Shown piece by piece: positions 1 to 7,897 of a stretch of DNA of 12,967 nt. Source of the DNA: Bacteroidales bacterium. GTDB lineage: Bacteria > Bacteroidota > Bacteroidia > Bacteroidales > JAADGE01. Under the pieces are notes generated by a model that was not told the DNA's origin, made no database searches, and was given only the letters and a program-made list of their open reading frames with translations. The stretch is from the NCBI GenBank assembly GCA_024762915.1, contig JANTGL010000043.1:1-12967 (forward strand). Reading direction: 5' to 3'. The number at the start of each line of letters is the position of its first letter. Position 1 is the stretch's first letter. Position numbers and translations under genes: made by a program.

Positions 1-1
1 T

Positions 2-91
2 AAGTCACGGGTTATTATTGAAGCCGTAAAAGCTGTAGGACCCGACAAAAGAACACGGAAAATTAATGATTTGGTTTTAAAACTAAGATAA
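2..91 (+). CDS. gldM: C-terminal end of a GldM/PorM-like T9SS protein (partial)
   Basis: An open frame enters from the left edge and ends at TAA 89-91, giving 29 residues. They include AVKAVGPDKRTRKI and finish in LKLR. The 'KAVGPD-x-x-TRK' ending followed by a short hydrophobic strand resembles, from memory, the C-terminal domain of GldM/PorM, the periplasmic shaft/motor protein of the type IX secretion system. The stronger argument is position: gldM lies directly upstream of gldN in the conserved gldK-L-M-N (porK-L-M-N) cluster, and gldN starts 88 nt downstream on the same strand. The fragment alone would be too short to assign. The bulk of the gene and its start lie outside the window. Confidence 0.72.
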   Translation, partial: KSRVIIEAVKAVGPDKRTRKINDLVLKLR

Positions 92-179
92 TATTTAAAA
101 TAAATCAAATACTTATGCGTTATTTGTATAAGAACAGAATAATCATCAGGGATTTATTTCTCTCATAAAATTAATTGAT

Positions 180-1022
180 ATGAAAAAGTTATTGTTTTTA
201 TTCATCGGATTATTTCTTATTTCCGGCGTTTTTACAACAACAGAAGCTCAAGGTGTTGACGGTGTATATACGAAACACCTTACGGCAAAGAGAAAACCGA
301 TTCCGTTTCAATACATCAGAGAAGCGGATGTCATGTGGTCGAAAGTTCTGACCAGAAGAGTTAACTTAACGGAGAAAAGAAATCTTTCTTTGTACTATCC
401 GACACAAGAAATGGAAGATCGAAAAAGCCTTATTCAATTAATGATGTGGGGAATAAAAAATAAAAGTTTAACGCCTTTTGCAAGCGATGAATTTTTAACA
501 CAATATACCTTAAATGAAATTGATGAGCGCTTTGGTGCAGGAGTTGATACAACTTATGATATTGATCCCGAAACCGGGGAAACAATCCCTTTGATTACCA
601 AAAAGCCGGCAGATATCAGTGAGGTAAAAGAATTGTTGATAAAAGAACGCTGGATTTTTGATAAGCAACGTTCGGTAATGGAAGCCCGAATTATCGGTTT
701 ATGTCCGATTCGTGTCTATTATCGTGATGATGATTTGGATCATGAAGAAGCTCGTGTCAAAAAACTTTTTTGGGTGTTTTTTCCCGAAGCACGTAATATT
801 TTTGCAAGTCAGGCAATTTATAATCCGAAAAATCAATCTCAAGAAATGACTTTTGATGATTATTTTATAAAACGTATGTTTGAAGGTTACATATTTAAAG
901 AATCAAATGTTTATGATAATCGTTTGATCCAAGATTATGCTACCGGTCTGGATGTACTTCTTGAATCTGAAAGAATTAAAGATGAAATCTTTAGCTTTGA
1001 ACATGAAGTCTGGGAATTTTAG
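180..1022 (+). CDS. gldN: Type IX secretion/gliding motility protein GldN/PorN
   Basis: The 280-residue product starts with a Sec signal peptide (Lys-Lys then a hydrophobic stretch, likely cut near residue 24 after TEAQ), so it is exported. The mature protein has the GldN hallmarks: 'DVMWSKV...VNLTEKRNLSLYYP' at about residues 50-74 and a C-terminal block containing 'DDYFIKRMFEGYIFKESNVYDNRLIQDY' and 'SERIKDEIFSFEHEVWEF'. In this family GldN/PorN associates with the lipoprotein GldK/PorK in the periplasmic ring under the outer membrane, part of the machine that secretes proteins with T9SS C-terminal domains. It follows the end of gldM, as expected for the last gene of the core cluster, and a strong terminator begins 10 nt after its stop. 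I see no ribosome binding site or separate promoter in the 88-nt gap, so it is probably co-transcribed with gldM. Whether the cell glides cannot be told from this. Confidence 0.93.
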   Translation: MKKLLFLFIGLFLISGVFTTTEAQGVDGVYTKHLTAKRKPIPFQYIREADVMWSKVLTRRVNLTEKRNLSLYYPTQEMEDRKSLIQLMMWGIKNKSLTPFASDEFLTQYTLNEIDERFGAGVDTTYDIDPETGETIPLITKKPADISEVKELLIKERWIFDKQRSVMEARIIGLCPIRVYYRDDDLDHEEARVKKLFWVFFPEARNIFASQAIYNPKNQSQEMTFDDYFIKRMFEGYIFKESNVYDNRLIQDYATGLDVLLESERIKDEIFSFEHEVWEF

Positions 1023-1031
1023 AATGAATTA

Positions 1032-1075
1032 ATAATTAAAAAAACCTCAATTTTCATTGAGGTTTTTTTAATTAT
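1032..1075. terminator. Bidirectional intrinsic terminator between gldN and manC
   Basis: Positions 1032-1050 pair perfectly with 1057-1075 (19 bp, or 20 if 1051 and 1056 also pair). The core is ACCTCAA/TTGAGGT around a TTTTCA loop. Runs of A on the left and T on the right provide a U-tract on either strand, so it can end both gldN (plus) and manC (minus), which converge here. Confidence 0.93.
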
Positions 1076-1088
1076 ATATAGGAATAAT

Positions 1089-2177
1089 TTAGATGTATTC
1101 TTCTCCGAATTGTTCTTCAACATCCTTAACAAATTCTCTTATTTTCTTTTCGTTATCTCGTTTGCAAATTAACAATGAATTATCTGACTCAACAATAATA
1201 TAATCTTCCAGACCTTCAACCACGAGCATTTTATTTTCGGGAATATTAACAATGGTGTTTTTTGTATTATAACAAATCACTTTATCAGTATTAATAACAT
1301 TACCGTTTGAAGTTTTCGTATTATTTTCATATAACGAATCCCATGTTCCGAGATCCGACCAGCCAAAGTTCGACGGCATAACATATACATTTTCAGCGTG
1401 TTCCATTACTCCCTTATCAATTGAAATGCTTTCACATTCAGCATAAGCTTCGTTAATGAACATTTTTTCTTTTACAGGAGTAGCTAAAACAGAAAGATCG
1501 GAGAATACGGCTGAAACAGTCGGTAAATAGTTTTCAAATGCCGAATTAATACTTTTTAAGGACCATACAAAAATGCCTGAATTCCAAAGAAACTCATCAC
1601 TCTCAATAAATTTTACGGCAGTTTCTTTGTCCGGTTTTTCAGTAAAACTTTTTACTTTATTAATAGCCTTGAAATCTTTATGTTTTTCGTCACTGATTTG
1701 GATATAACCGTAGCCCGTTTCCGGACGTGAAGGTTTAATTCCTAAAGTTAGTAAACTGTTATTTTTTTCAACAAAATTAAAACTTTGCTTAATTATGTCC
1801 GTAAAATTATTTTCGTCAAGAATTAAATGATCGGAAGGTGCCGTAACGATAAGGGCATTAGGATTTCGAGATTTTATTTTAAGGTTTGAATAGGCAATGC
1901 ACGGAGCCGTATTTCGTTTTAACGGTTCAGATAAAATTTGAGAATTATTTAGTTCAGGAAGTTGTTCTTTTGTTAATTCTGTATATATTTCATTGGTTAC
2001 GACATAAATATTTTCAACAGGGCAAATCTTAGAAAACCTTTTGAAAGTTTGCTGTAACAAACTTTTTCCCGTTCCCAGAATATCCAAAAATTGTTTCGGC
2101 TTTTTTGTTTTACTGAGCGGCCAAAATCGACTTCCGGTGCCGCCTGCCATTATTACGCAATAATAATTTTTATTCAT
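1089..2177 (-). CDS. manC: Mannose-1-phosphate guanylyltransferase (GDP-mannose pyrophosphorylase)
   Basis: The 362-residue protein makes GDP-mannose from mannose-1-phosphate and GTP in the cytoplasm, supplying mannose, fucose and related sugars for surface glycans and glycoproteins. Family motifs in order: nucleotide-binding loop MAGGTGSRFWPLS (10-22) with the catalytic KPKQF (26-30); EPLKRNTAPCIAYS (84-97); APSDHLI (113-119); GYGYIQ (155-160); FTEKPD (178-183); WNSGIF (198-203); SIDKGVMEH (252-260); FGWSDLGTWDSL (271-282). It ends after the left-handed beta-helix-like tail and lacks the phosphomannose isomerase domain of the roughly 470-residue bifunctional enzymes, so isomerase must come from elsewhere. 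The ATG lies 8 nt after the valS stop, with no promoter between, so the two form an operon. ManC is the common symbol; RfbM and Mpg are synonyms for similar enzymes. Confidence 0.95.
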   Translation of the reverse strand: MNKNYYCVIMAGGTGSRFWPLSKTKKPKQFLDILGTGKSLLQQTFKRFSKICPVENIYVVTNEIYTELTKEQLPELNNSQILSEPLKRNTAPCIAYSNLKIKSRNPNALIVTAPSDHLILDENNFTDIIKQSFNFVEKNNSLLTLGIKPSRPETGYGYIQISDEKHKDFKAINKVKSFTEKPDKETAVKFIESDEFLWNSGIFVWSLKSINSAFENYLPTVSAVFSDLSVLATPVKEKMFINEAYAECESISIDKGVMEHAENVYVMPSNFGWSDLGTWDSLYENNTKTSNGNVINTDKVICYNTKNTIVNIPENKMLVVEGLEDYIIVESDNSLLICKRDNEKKIREFVKDVEEQFGEEYI

Positions 2178-2185
2178 CAGAGTTT

Positions 2186-4822
2186 TTAAATTTTTAAATT
2201 TTTAATTTGTTCTTTCAAAGCTTTTATTTTTGCTTCGGCATCGGCTTGTTTAATTTTTTCTTTTTCTAAAACCGGAGCAGGAGCATTATTTACAAAACGC
2301 TCATTTCCGAGTTTTTTCATAACGGAATTTAAAAAACCGTTTGTGTAATTTAACTCTTCCGTTAATTTTTTAATTTCTGCATCTTTATCAATAAGTTTTC
2401 CGTGCGGTATAAAGTATTCAACTTTTTTAGCAATAAATTGAGAAACATTTTCGGGTTTTTCTGCTGCCTTAGTAATTGTTTCTATTCCGCTTAAGCGACT
2501 GATAATACTTTCAAAAATTTTATTATAACTCCGGTTATCATCTTTATAAATTAATTTCAATTTTGTTTTAAACGGAATATTTTTTCCTTTTCGGATATTT
2601 CTTATTTGGGTAATGATGTCTTTTGTAACCTCAAAATCCGCAATTATTTTAGGATCAAAGGCGTTTGCTTTAGGCATTTCAGCAATCATAATGCTTTCAC
2701 CGTCTTTTCTTTCAATTATATTTTGCCAAAGTTCTTCAGTTATGAAAGGCATAAAGGGGTGTAAAACACGTAAAAGATCATCAAAAATATGAATTAATTC
2801 ATGAAATGATTTTGAATCAATCGGTTTTTGATAATCGGGTTTAATAATTTCCAACAACCACGATGAAAATTCATCTTTAAACAGACGATACACGGTCATT
2901 AGTGCTTCCGAAAGCTTAAATGTATCGTATTGCTTATCAAGATCTTTTATTTGCTCATGAAACTTATTTTTAAACCATTTAATGGCAAGCGCTGAATGTT
3001 CGGGCTGTTGAATCGTTTTGTCAATTTCCCAAGATTTTATCAAACGGTATGAATTCCAAATTTTATTGGAAAAATTTCTGCCTTGCTCCGGTAGGCTGTC
3101 GTTATAAAGCAAATCGCCTCCTGCAGGAGAACAAAGCAACATCCCGAATCGCACGCCGTCGGCACCGTATTTTTCAATAAGTTTAATAGGATCAGGCGAA
3201 TTGCCGAGTTGTTTTGACATTTTACGCCTTTTCTCATCACGTACCATTCCGGTAAAATAAACATCTTTAAACGGTTTTTCATTTCTGAATTCGTAACCGG
3301 CAAAAATCATTCGAGCCACCCAAAAGAAAATGATATCGTGTCCGGTTGCCAGAACATTGGTGGGATAATAATAATTTATTTCTTCATTATCAGGATTTCT
3401 GATACCGTCAAAAACAGAGATTGGCCAAAGCCATGATGAAAACCAAGTATCCAAAACATCTTCGTCTTGTTTTAAATCATTAATTGTCAGATTGTTATTC
3501 TGTGTTTTCTCTTGGGCAAGTGTAAGTGCATTTTCTATATTATCGGCAATGACATATTCATTGGTACCCGAAATATAATATGCAGGAATTTGATGACCCC
3601 ACCAAAGTTGGCGAGAGATATTCCAATCTCTGACGTTTTCGAGCCAATGATTATAGGTATTTACAAAACGCTTAGGTGAAAATTTGATGTTTCCGTTAGT
3701 CACATTTTCAATGGCCGGTTTCACAAGATGTTCCATTTTTAAAAACCATTGCATGGAAAGTTTCGGTTCAATAGGGATTTGTGTTCTTTGAGAATAACCG
3801 ACACGGTTTGTGTAATCTTCAATTTTAACCAGATTTCCGGTTTCATCTAAATCTTTGATAATAGATTTTCTCAATTCAAAACGGTCGATACCTTCATAAA
3901 TTCCGGCTTCTTTGCTGATGGTTCCGTCTTCATTAAAAATATCAATAACTTGTAAATGGTGCTTTTGCCCGAGTGCATAATCGTTTTCGTCATGTGCAGG
4001 AGTCACTTTTAAAGCTCCGGTTCCGAATTCAATATCAATATAATCATCGAAAATAACCGGGACTTCTCTGTTTACAAGCGGGATTATTACTTTTTTGCCT
4101 TTTAACTGTTTGTATCGTTCATCATCCGGATGTACACAAACAGCCGTATCACCGATAATCGTTTCCGGTCGGGTAGTGGCAATGGTTATATAGTCTTTTG
4201 AGTCAATGATTTTATAACGAACGTAATATAATTTTGATTGCTCGTCTTTATATTCTACTTCTTCGTCGGATACTGCGGTTTTTGCTTTCGGATCCCAATT
4301 AACCATTCGGATACCTCTGTAAATAAGCCCTTTATTATATAAATCGATAAATGTTTTTATGACGCTTTCCGAAAGATCTTTATCCAAGGTAAATTTTGTT
4401 CGGTCCCAATCGCATGATGCACCGATTTTTTTTAGTTGTTCGAGAATAATGCCGCCGTGTTTGTGTGTCCAATCCCAAGCATGGTTCATAAACTCATCTC
4501 TGCTGATATCTTTTTTATTAATACCTTCTTCGGCAAGTTTATTTACGACTTTTGCTTCGGTTGCAATGGAGGCGTGGTCGGTTCCCGGTACCCAGCAAGC
4601 ATTTTTGCCTTGCATCCGTGCACGTCGAATAAGAATATCCTGAATGGTGTTATTCATAATATGTCCCATATGTAAAACGCCGGTTACGTTGGGCGGAGGA
4701 ATAACAATCGTAAAAGGTTCTCGTTCGTCGGGTGTTGATTTAAACAGTTTGTTATCAAGCCAATATTGGTACCATTTATCTTCCGTGGCGGAAGGATTAT
4801 ATTTTGTTGAGGTTTCGCTCAT
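2186..4822 (-). CDS. valS: Valyl-tRNA synthetase
   Basis: The 878-residue class I synthetase charges tRNA-Val with valine. Visible motifs: PPPNVTGVLHMGH with the HIGH-type box HMGH at 51-54; GTDHASIATE at 80-89; editing (CP1) domain with TTRPETIIGDTA at 216-227 and GTGALKVTPAHD at 268-279, which clears mischarged threonine in this family; WNISRQLWWGHQIPA at 400-414; VRDEKRRKMSKQLGNSPDP containing the KMSKS-type loop (KMSKQ, 534-538). An anticodon-binding alpha-helical domain follows, and the last roughly 65 residues (from IDKDAEIKKLTEEL) form the ValS C-terminal coiled-coil arm. It is somewhat shorter than the 951-residue E. coli enzyme but complete. The start ATG is 34 nt downstream of a good -7 box and is followed at once by the conserved N-terminus. 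manC is the downstream operon partner, with no obvious functional link. Confidence 0.98.
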   Translation of the reverse strand: MSETSTKYNPSATEDKWYQYWLDNKLFKSTPDEREPFTIVIPPPNVTGVLHMGHIMNNTIQDILIRRARMQGKNACWVPGTDHASIATEAKVVNKLAEEGINKKDISRDEFMNHAWDWTHKHGGIILEQLKKIGASCDWDRTKFTLDKDLSESVIKTFIDLYNKGLIYRGIRMVNWDPKAKTAVSDEEVEYKDEQSKLYYVRYKIIDSKDYITIATTRPETIIGDTAVCVHPDDERYKQLKGKKVIIPLVNREVPVIFDDYIDIEFGTGALKVTPAHDENDYALGQKHHLQVIDIFNEDGTISKEAGIYEGIDRFELRKSIIKDLDETGNLVKIEDYTNRVGYSQRTQIPIEPKLSMQWFLKMEHLVKPAIENVTNGNIKFSPKRFVNTYNHWLENVRDWNISRQLWWGHQIPAYYISGTNEYVIADNIENALTLAQEKTQNNNLTINDLKQDEDVLDTWFSSWLWPISVFDGIRNPDNEEINYYYPTNVLATGHDIIFFWVARMIFAGYEFRNEKPFKDVYFTGMVRDEKRRKMSKQLGNSPDPIKLIEKYGADGVRFGMLLCSPAGGDLLYNDSLPEQGRNFSNKIWNSYRLIKSWEIDKTIQQPEHSALAIKWFKNKFHEQIKDLDKQYDTFKLSEALMTVYRLFKDEFSSWLLEIIKPDYQKPIDSKSFHELIHIFDDLLRVLHPFMPFITEELWQNIIERKDGESIMIAEMPKANAFDPKIIADFEVTKDIITQIRNIRKGKNIPFKTKLKLIYKDDNRSYNKIFESIISRLSGIETITKAAEKPENVSQFIAKKVEYFIPHGKLIDKDAEIKKLTEELNYTNGFLNSVMKKLGNERFVNNAPAPVLEKEKIKQADAEAKIKALKEQIKNLKI

Positions 4823-4856
4823 TGAGATGCATTTTTTAACGTTAAAAATAATTGTG

Positions 4857-4886
4857 CAAAGATAAAAGAGTTCGGTATAAAAACAA
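4857..4886 (-). promoter_or_regulatory. Bacteroidota-type promoter for valS-manC
   Basis: On the minus strand TTG (4886-4884) is followed after exactly 19 nt by TATCTTTG (4864-4857), matching the Bacteroidota -33/-7 pattern TTTG...TAnnTTTG. Transcription would start near 4850, leaving a leader of about 25-30 nt before the valS ATG at 4822. Confidence 0.78.
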
Positions 4887-4913
4887 GAGGAAAATTTATA
4901 GTAGAAAACAAGA

Positions 4914-4944
4914 TAGATTATATATTATATATATTTATAATCTA
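4914..4944 (-). terminator. Possible weak terminator after the DUF4419 gene
   Basis: TAGATTATA (4914-4922) pairs with TATAATCTA (4936-4944), a 9-bp perfect inverted repeat ending two bases from the stop codon of the DUF4419 gene. The stem holds only one G-C pair, and the following minus-strand sequence is T-rich but interrupted (TATCTTGTTTTC). It sits between that gene and the valS promoter, where a terminator is expected. AT-rich DNA yields such repeats by chance fairly often. Confidence 0.42.
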
Positions 4945-4945
4945 A

Positions 4946-6400
4946 TTAAATATTGAAATAATACAAACTTTTAACAGGCTGACCTCTATATCTGCCGGGC
5001 TTAAATTTAGGACAAGTTTTTAAAATTTGAATTATTTTTTTGTTTATTTCTTTCGACCCGCCTTTTATTACTTCTACTTTTCCGATACTCCCATCTTTTT
5101 TTACGATTATTTTGAAAGAGATATTGCTTAGTGTTTTTTTTGGAGAGTTTGTGAATTCTTGATTGACATATCTTCTTAACCCTATCATCCCTCCCGGGAA
5201 CTCAGGTAATTGATCAACTTGAACAAAGATAGAATCTTCCGAATATTGTCTGTCAAAGTTATCTTTATCAATTAAACCGTAAAATTCAGACTTTAAATAT
5301 TTATCTGTTTTATCATCATTTGTGTCTCTGACGGCCCATCCGATTTCCGGTATTAAATTTTTGGTGACAGTATCTTGTTGAATACCGATAAACCCGGCAT
5401 AAAATTCCATATTGTATGTTTTTTTATCCGGAAAATGTTTCCATTTGAAAGTAACTTTATTTATCCCTTGAGGCAACATATCTGCATCAAGGTATTTAGC
5501 TTCTCCTGTGATAATAGGATTCTTAATTAATTGAATTCCGTTATTTAAATAGGGGAAAAAATTTACAATCCATCCGTTAATTAGACCTTGATTATACGAG
5601 GTTTTTATTTTGTATATGGAATTCCAGAAATTCGTATTCATTTTTCCTTCGGAAGTATTAATTAATTCTTTCAATAACGGATTTAATTTATTAATCCATT
5701 TTGTAAGACCGTATTTACTTAATTTTTGAGTATTATCATAGATTTTTTTCCAATCTTCAGGTGTCCCTTCGAGCGTAATTTCCGGTATACCGCAAAAAGT
5801 AATATCAACGTAATCAAAATATTTTTCAACGGCATCCATTAATGTAATTTCATATGCAATTTTTTCATTAGTAGAAGTAGTAGAAAATTCCGGAACTAAG
5901 AGGTAATGTAAATCTTTACCGATATAATTTTTAATACTGTCACTGAATTTTGAAATTTCACCTGCCCAATTATTATTTTCGTTTCCTTTTAAGAAATAAT
6001 TATTTTCAACGGTAATGGTTTTTTTACCTTTAAAACTTACAATCGTTGATTTTAAACTATCGGAATAATAGTGCAAATGAAATACAAAACCTTGTTCAAT
6101 AAGCAGCCAAACCATATCGGGCGATATTGTCAATGGTCTGTGGGAGGAATAAGCATAATGTACGGCAGTAACAAAAGCATTATTATGAGTTTCAACTAAA
6201 GATTTATTTTTATTAGCGATATTATAGCTTTCAATTTTGCCGCCTATTCTAATCTCCACAGCATCTTTATAGGGGATTTCAAATAAAGAACGGCGGGCTA
6301 TTTTAACACTAGTCGGGCAGAACGTTATTTTTTGAATATCTTGAGAGAATGTAAAAAACGAATAAAGAATTATGAGAGTAATAAATAAAACCTTTTTCAT
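4946..6400 (-). CDS. Secreted DUF4419 protein with a C-terminal TonB_C-like domain
   Basis: The 484-residue product begins with a signal peptide (MKKVLFITLIILYSFFTFSQ, cut near residue 20). Residues about 65-375 match DUF4419, a family of unknown function, by its conserved landmarks: HNNAFVTAVHYAYSSH (72-87), SPDMVWLLIEQG (93-104), FSTTSTNEKIAYEITLMDAVEKYF (172-195), CGIPEITLEGTPEDW (203-217) and INGWIVNFFPY (274-284). Residues about 395-484 look like a TonB C-terminal domain: a LPEFPGG lead-in (398-404), KIIVKKDGSIGKVEVIKGG (430-448), a helix, then CPKFKPGRYRGQPV (463-476). There is no N-terminal TonB anchor helix apart from the signal peptide, and no proline-rich spacer, so it is unlikely to be a classical energy transducer. 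It is a single-gene unit with its own -7 box. The function is unknown; the domain calls rest on remembered family motifs. Confidence 0.85.
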   Translation of the reverse strand: MKKVLFITLIILYSFFTFSQDIQKITFCPTSVKIARRSLFEIPYKDAVEIRIGGKIESYNIANKNKSLVETHNNAFVTAVHYAYSSHRPLTISPDMVWLLIEQGFVFHLHYYSDSLKSTIVSFKGKKTITVENNYFLKGNENNNWAGEISKFSDSIKNYIGKDLHYLLVPEFSTTSTNEKIAYEITLMDAVEKYFDYVDITFCGIPEITLEGTPEDWKKIYDNTQKLSKYGLTKWINKLNPLLKELINTSEGKMNTNFWNSIYKIKTSYNQGLINGWIVNFFPYLNNGIQLIKNPIITGEAKYLDADMLPQGINKVTFKWKHFPDKKTYNMEFYAGFIGIQQDTVTKNLIPEIGWAVRDTNDDKTDKYLKSEFYGLIDKDNFDRQYSEDSIFVQVDQLPEFPGGMIGLRRYVNQEFTNSPKKTLSNISFKIIVKKDGSIGKVEVIKGGSKEINKKIIQILKTCPKFKPGRYRGQPVKSLYYFNI

Positions 6401-6496
6401 GTTTTTATTTTAATAATTTTAAAAAGAAATGCAGCCCTCTTTTTGTGTTAATTTTTCACCATGGGCACTTCATAATTGATTGAATAAATTGCTTTT

Positions 6497-6504
6497 CAAA
6501 GATA
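6497..6504 (-). promoter_or_regulatory. Bacteroidota -7 box upstream of the DUF4419 gene
   Basis: The minus strand reads TATCTTTG, an exact match to TAnnTTTG, 96 nt upstream of the ATG at 6400. There is no TTG at the expected -33 position. The predicted leader is about 90 nt long, enough to hold regulatory structure, but I see no convincing fold in it. Confidence 0.55.
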
Positions 6505-6530
6505 CGAAATAATATTGATTAAATGACCTC

Positions 6531-7286
6531 TCACAATTTAAACACCAACTTATTATTAAAATTCCAAAACGTGTTTTGAACGTTTTCGGGAGCTTGATTG
6601 TCATAATCAAATGCAAAACTGACTTTATAAGCAAAATGTTTAGTGATGTTAAAGCTTAATCCGGCTTCGCTTGAAATTCGATAATCGGAAAAGTCGGAAA
6701 ATGCCGGTTGAAAATATAAGATATGGTTAAATGTGACAAAATTATTTATTGAAAAATATAAATTGGTATATGAGTCAACACGTACCAAATTGGTTAAGGT
6801 ATGCAAACTGTCAGATAATTCTTCGTGTTCAAACATAGTAAGCGGAGCAAAATAAAATGCGAAATTTTTTTTCCGAGCAACGGCAAATCGCAGACCGCCG
6901 CCTGAAATAATCCGTTTTTGCAATAATTTTTGTTCGTTGTATTGATATTGTCCGAATGCTTCGAGGGTTAAAAAACTGCTGTCTTTTATCGTATAGTTAT
7001 AACGCAAATGCTGAAAACCGTTGTTAATTAAAGAACCTTTGTCAATATTCAGTAATTTAATGTCGTTTAAGAAAATAATTGTATGAGCTTTCCGGGAATA
7101 TTGAATGTCGGCAGAATTTTTCAGCTCAATAATGAAATTGCTGTTTTCTTTAATATTAAAATCAAGTCCGATATCGGCTTGAAACCCTTTTGCGTTTTTT
7201 CGTTTTTTTTCAACATTTACAATTTGTGAAAATAGGGAAAGTGAAATACATATCAGAAAAAAAATAAGCGAAATTTTTTTGATCAT
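6531..7286 (-). CDS. DUF481-like outer-membrane beta-barrel protein
   Basis: The 251-residue protein has a signal peptide (MIKKISLIFFLICISLSLFSQ) followed almost entirely by alternating hydrophobic/polar strands. It ends in a typical last barrel strand (FWNFNNKLVFKL), consistent with insertion in the outer membrane. The mature N-terminus 'VNVEKKRK...GFQADIGLDFNIKENSNFIIELKNSADIQYS', the 'NNGFQHLRYNYTIKDSSFLTLEAFGQYQYN' block and 'GGGLRF' resemble the DUF481 (YdiY-like) family as found in Bacteroidota. No biochemical role is established for this branch. The gene starts 12 nt after the stop of the SPOR-domain gene and has no obvious promoter of its own, so the two are likely co-transcribed. I see no clear terminator in the 130 nt between its stop and the next gene. 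The fold class is safer than the family assignment. Confidence 0.78.
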   Translation of the reverse strand: MIKKISLIFFLICISLSLFSQIVNVEKKRKNAKGFQADIGLDFNIKENSNFIIELKNSADIQYSRKAHTIIFLNDIKLLNIDKGSLINNGFQHLRYNYTIKDSSFLTLEAFGQYQYNEQKLLQKRIISGGGLRFAVARKKNFAFYFAPLTMFEHEELSDSLHTLTNLVRVDSYTNLYFSINNFVTFNHILYFQPAFSDFSDYRISSEAGLSFNITKHFAYKVSFAFDYDNQAPENVQNTFWNFNNKLVFKL

Positions 7287-7298
7287 AGTAACTGAAAA

Positions 7299-7760
7299 TT
7301 ATTCAATACTTTCAATAGGATAGAACACTTTGTCAGGAATAACCCATGATTGCGGAAAGGTTTTTTCAATTTGGGATTTAAAATACATTGCTTCGGCTTT
7401 TGTTCTGAAATCGCCTACGCGGACTTTAAAAAACGGTGAATTGTAAACAAAGTAAGCCCCGTTTTTATTCCCGTATCGGTTTAAAAATTTTTTCTTTGCA
7501 TTTTGAGCTTCTGCCATGGCTTTTTGTCCGGATCCGAAATAAATTTGTACTCGCCATCCGTCAAATTTATTGTTACTGACTTCTGTATGTCTTTTTACAA
7601 TTTGTCGTAAACGGGAGTCTTGTGTAATTGTTATTGTACCGTCACCGGCTTTTTTTTCAATAGGAATAATTCCCGAATCTTCTAGTTTAAAAGTTTCTGT
7701 TTGAGAAAACCCGGATACGGAAAAAAATAAAAAGAAAAATATGTATAGGAATTGCTTCAT
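7299..7760 (-). CDS. Secreted SPOR-domain protein
   Basis: The 153-residue protein carries a signal peptide (MKQFLYIFFFLFFSVSGFSQ) with no lipobox cysteine, so it is probably soluble in the periplasm. A short linker (about 21-65, with TITITQDSRLRQIVK) leads to a SPOR domain at about 67-145. That domain shows the paired-repeat pattern: WRVQIYFGSGQKAMAEAQNAKK, then FFKVRVGDFRTKAEAMYFKSQI, then the closing strand WVIPDKV. SPOR domains bind peptidoglycan strands stripped of stem peptides, typically at division sites. This small secreted form is common in Bacteroidota and its specific role is unknown. The start ATG follows a TATTTTTG -7-like box by 21 nt. It is first in a two-gene unit with the DUF481-like barrel, which hints at, but does not prove, a shared envelope role. 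Confidence 0.9.
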   Translation of the reverse strand: MKQFLYIFFFLFFSVSGFSQTETFKLEDSGIIPIEKKAGDGTITITQDSRLRQIVKRHTEVSNNKFDGWRVQIYFGSGQKAMAEAQNAKKKFLNRYGNKNGAYFVYNSPFFKVRVGDFRTKAEAMYFKSQIEKTFPQSWVIPDKVFYPIESIE

Positions 7761-7781
7761 TTAAAGATTAAAATTAAATGT

Positions 7782-7789
7782 CAAAAATA
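7782..7789 (-). promoter_or_regulatory. Candidate -7 box for the SPOR-DUF481 operon
   Basis: The minus strand reads TATTTTTG, fitting TAnnTTTG, 21 nt before the ATG at 7760. A T-rich tract, not TTG, lies at the -33 position. T-rich background weakens the call. Confidence 0.45.
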
Positions 7790-7864
7790 ACAATTTATTA
7801 TTAATGAAAAAACCTTCGGATTTTATTTTCGGTATTTAAAATTTTTTATCTGTATAGTATTTTT

Positions 7865-7872
7865 CATCTTTG
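7865..7872 (+). promoter_or_regulatory. Candidate -7 box for thiL
   Basis: CATCTTTG differs from TAnnTTTG only in the first base and is followed by CA, as in many Bacteroidota promoters. It lies 25 nt before the thiL ATG, with a T-run at the -33 position. It diverges from the SPOR operon promoter in the same 137-nt gap. Confidence 0.45.
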
Positions 7873-7897
7873 CAATCTCATTAAATAAATTATAAAA

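Noticed and set aside
534..600. Possible disruption of gldN by its acidic, proline-containing middle (DTTYDIDPETGETIP)
   Set aside because: The frame is intact and a variable acidic insert between conserved blocks is plausible within GldN; nothing suggests a frameshift.
3209..3223. KMSKQ instead of KMSKS in ValS
   Set aside because: The key Lys residues are present and the final position varies among class I synthetases; not evidence of loss of function.
3040..3303. Open frame of 87 codons within valS on the same strand
   Set aside because: It lies wholly inside a confidently identified gene in another frame and matches no family I know.
4359..4865. Three overlapping plus-strand open frames opposite the start of valS
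   Set aside because: They are antisense shadows of conserved synthetase sequence, with cysteine- and serine-rich compositions typical of spurious frames.
6455..6475. Five-codon leader frame (MKCPW) before the DUF4419 gene
   Set aside because: A single short ATG frame is expected by chance, and there is no terminator/antiterminator structure beside it.
7761..7897. TPP riboswitch upstream of thiL
   Set aside because: No thi-box (CTGAGA-type) sequence or suitable fold is visible in this 137-nt AT-rich gap, which is shared with a divergent promoter.
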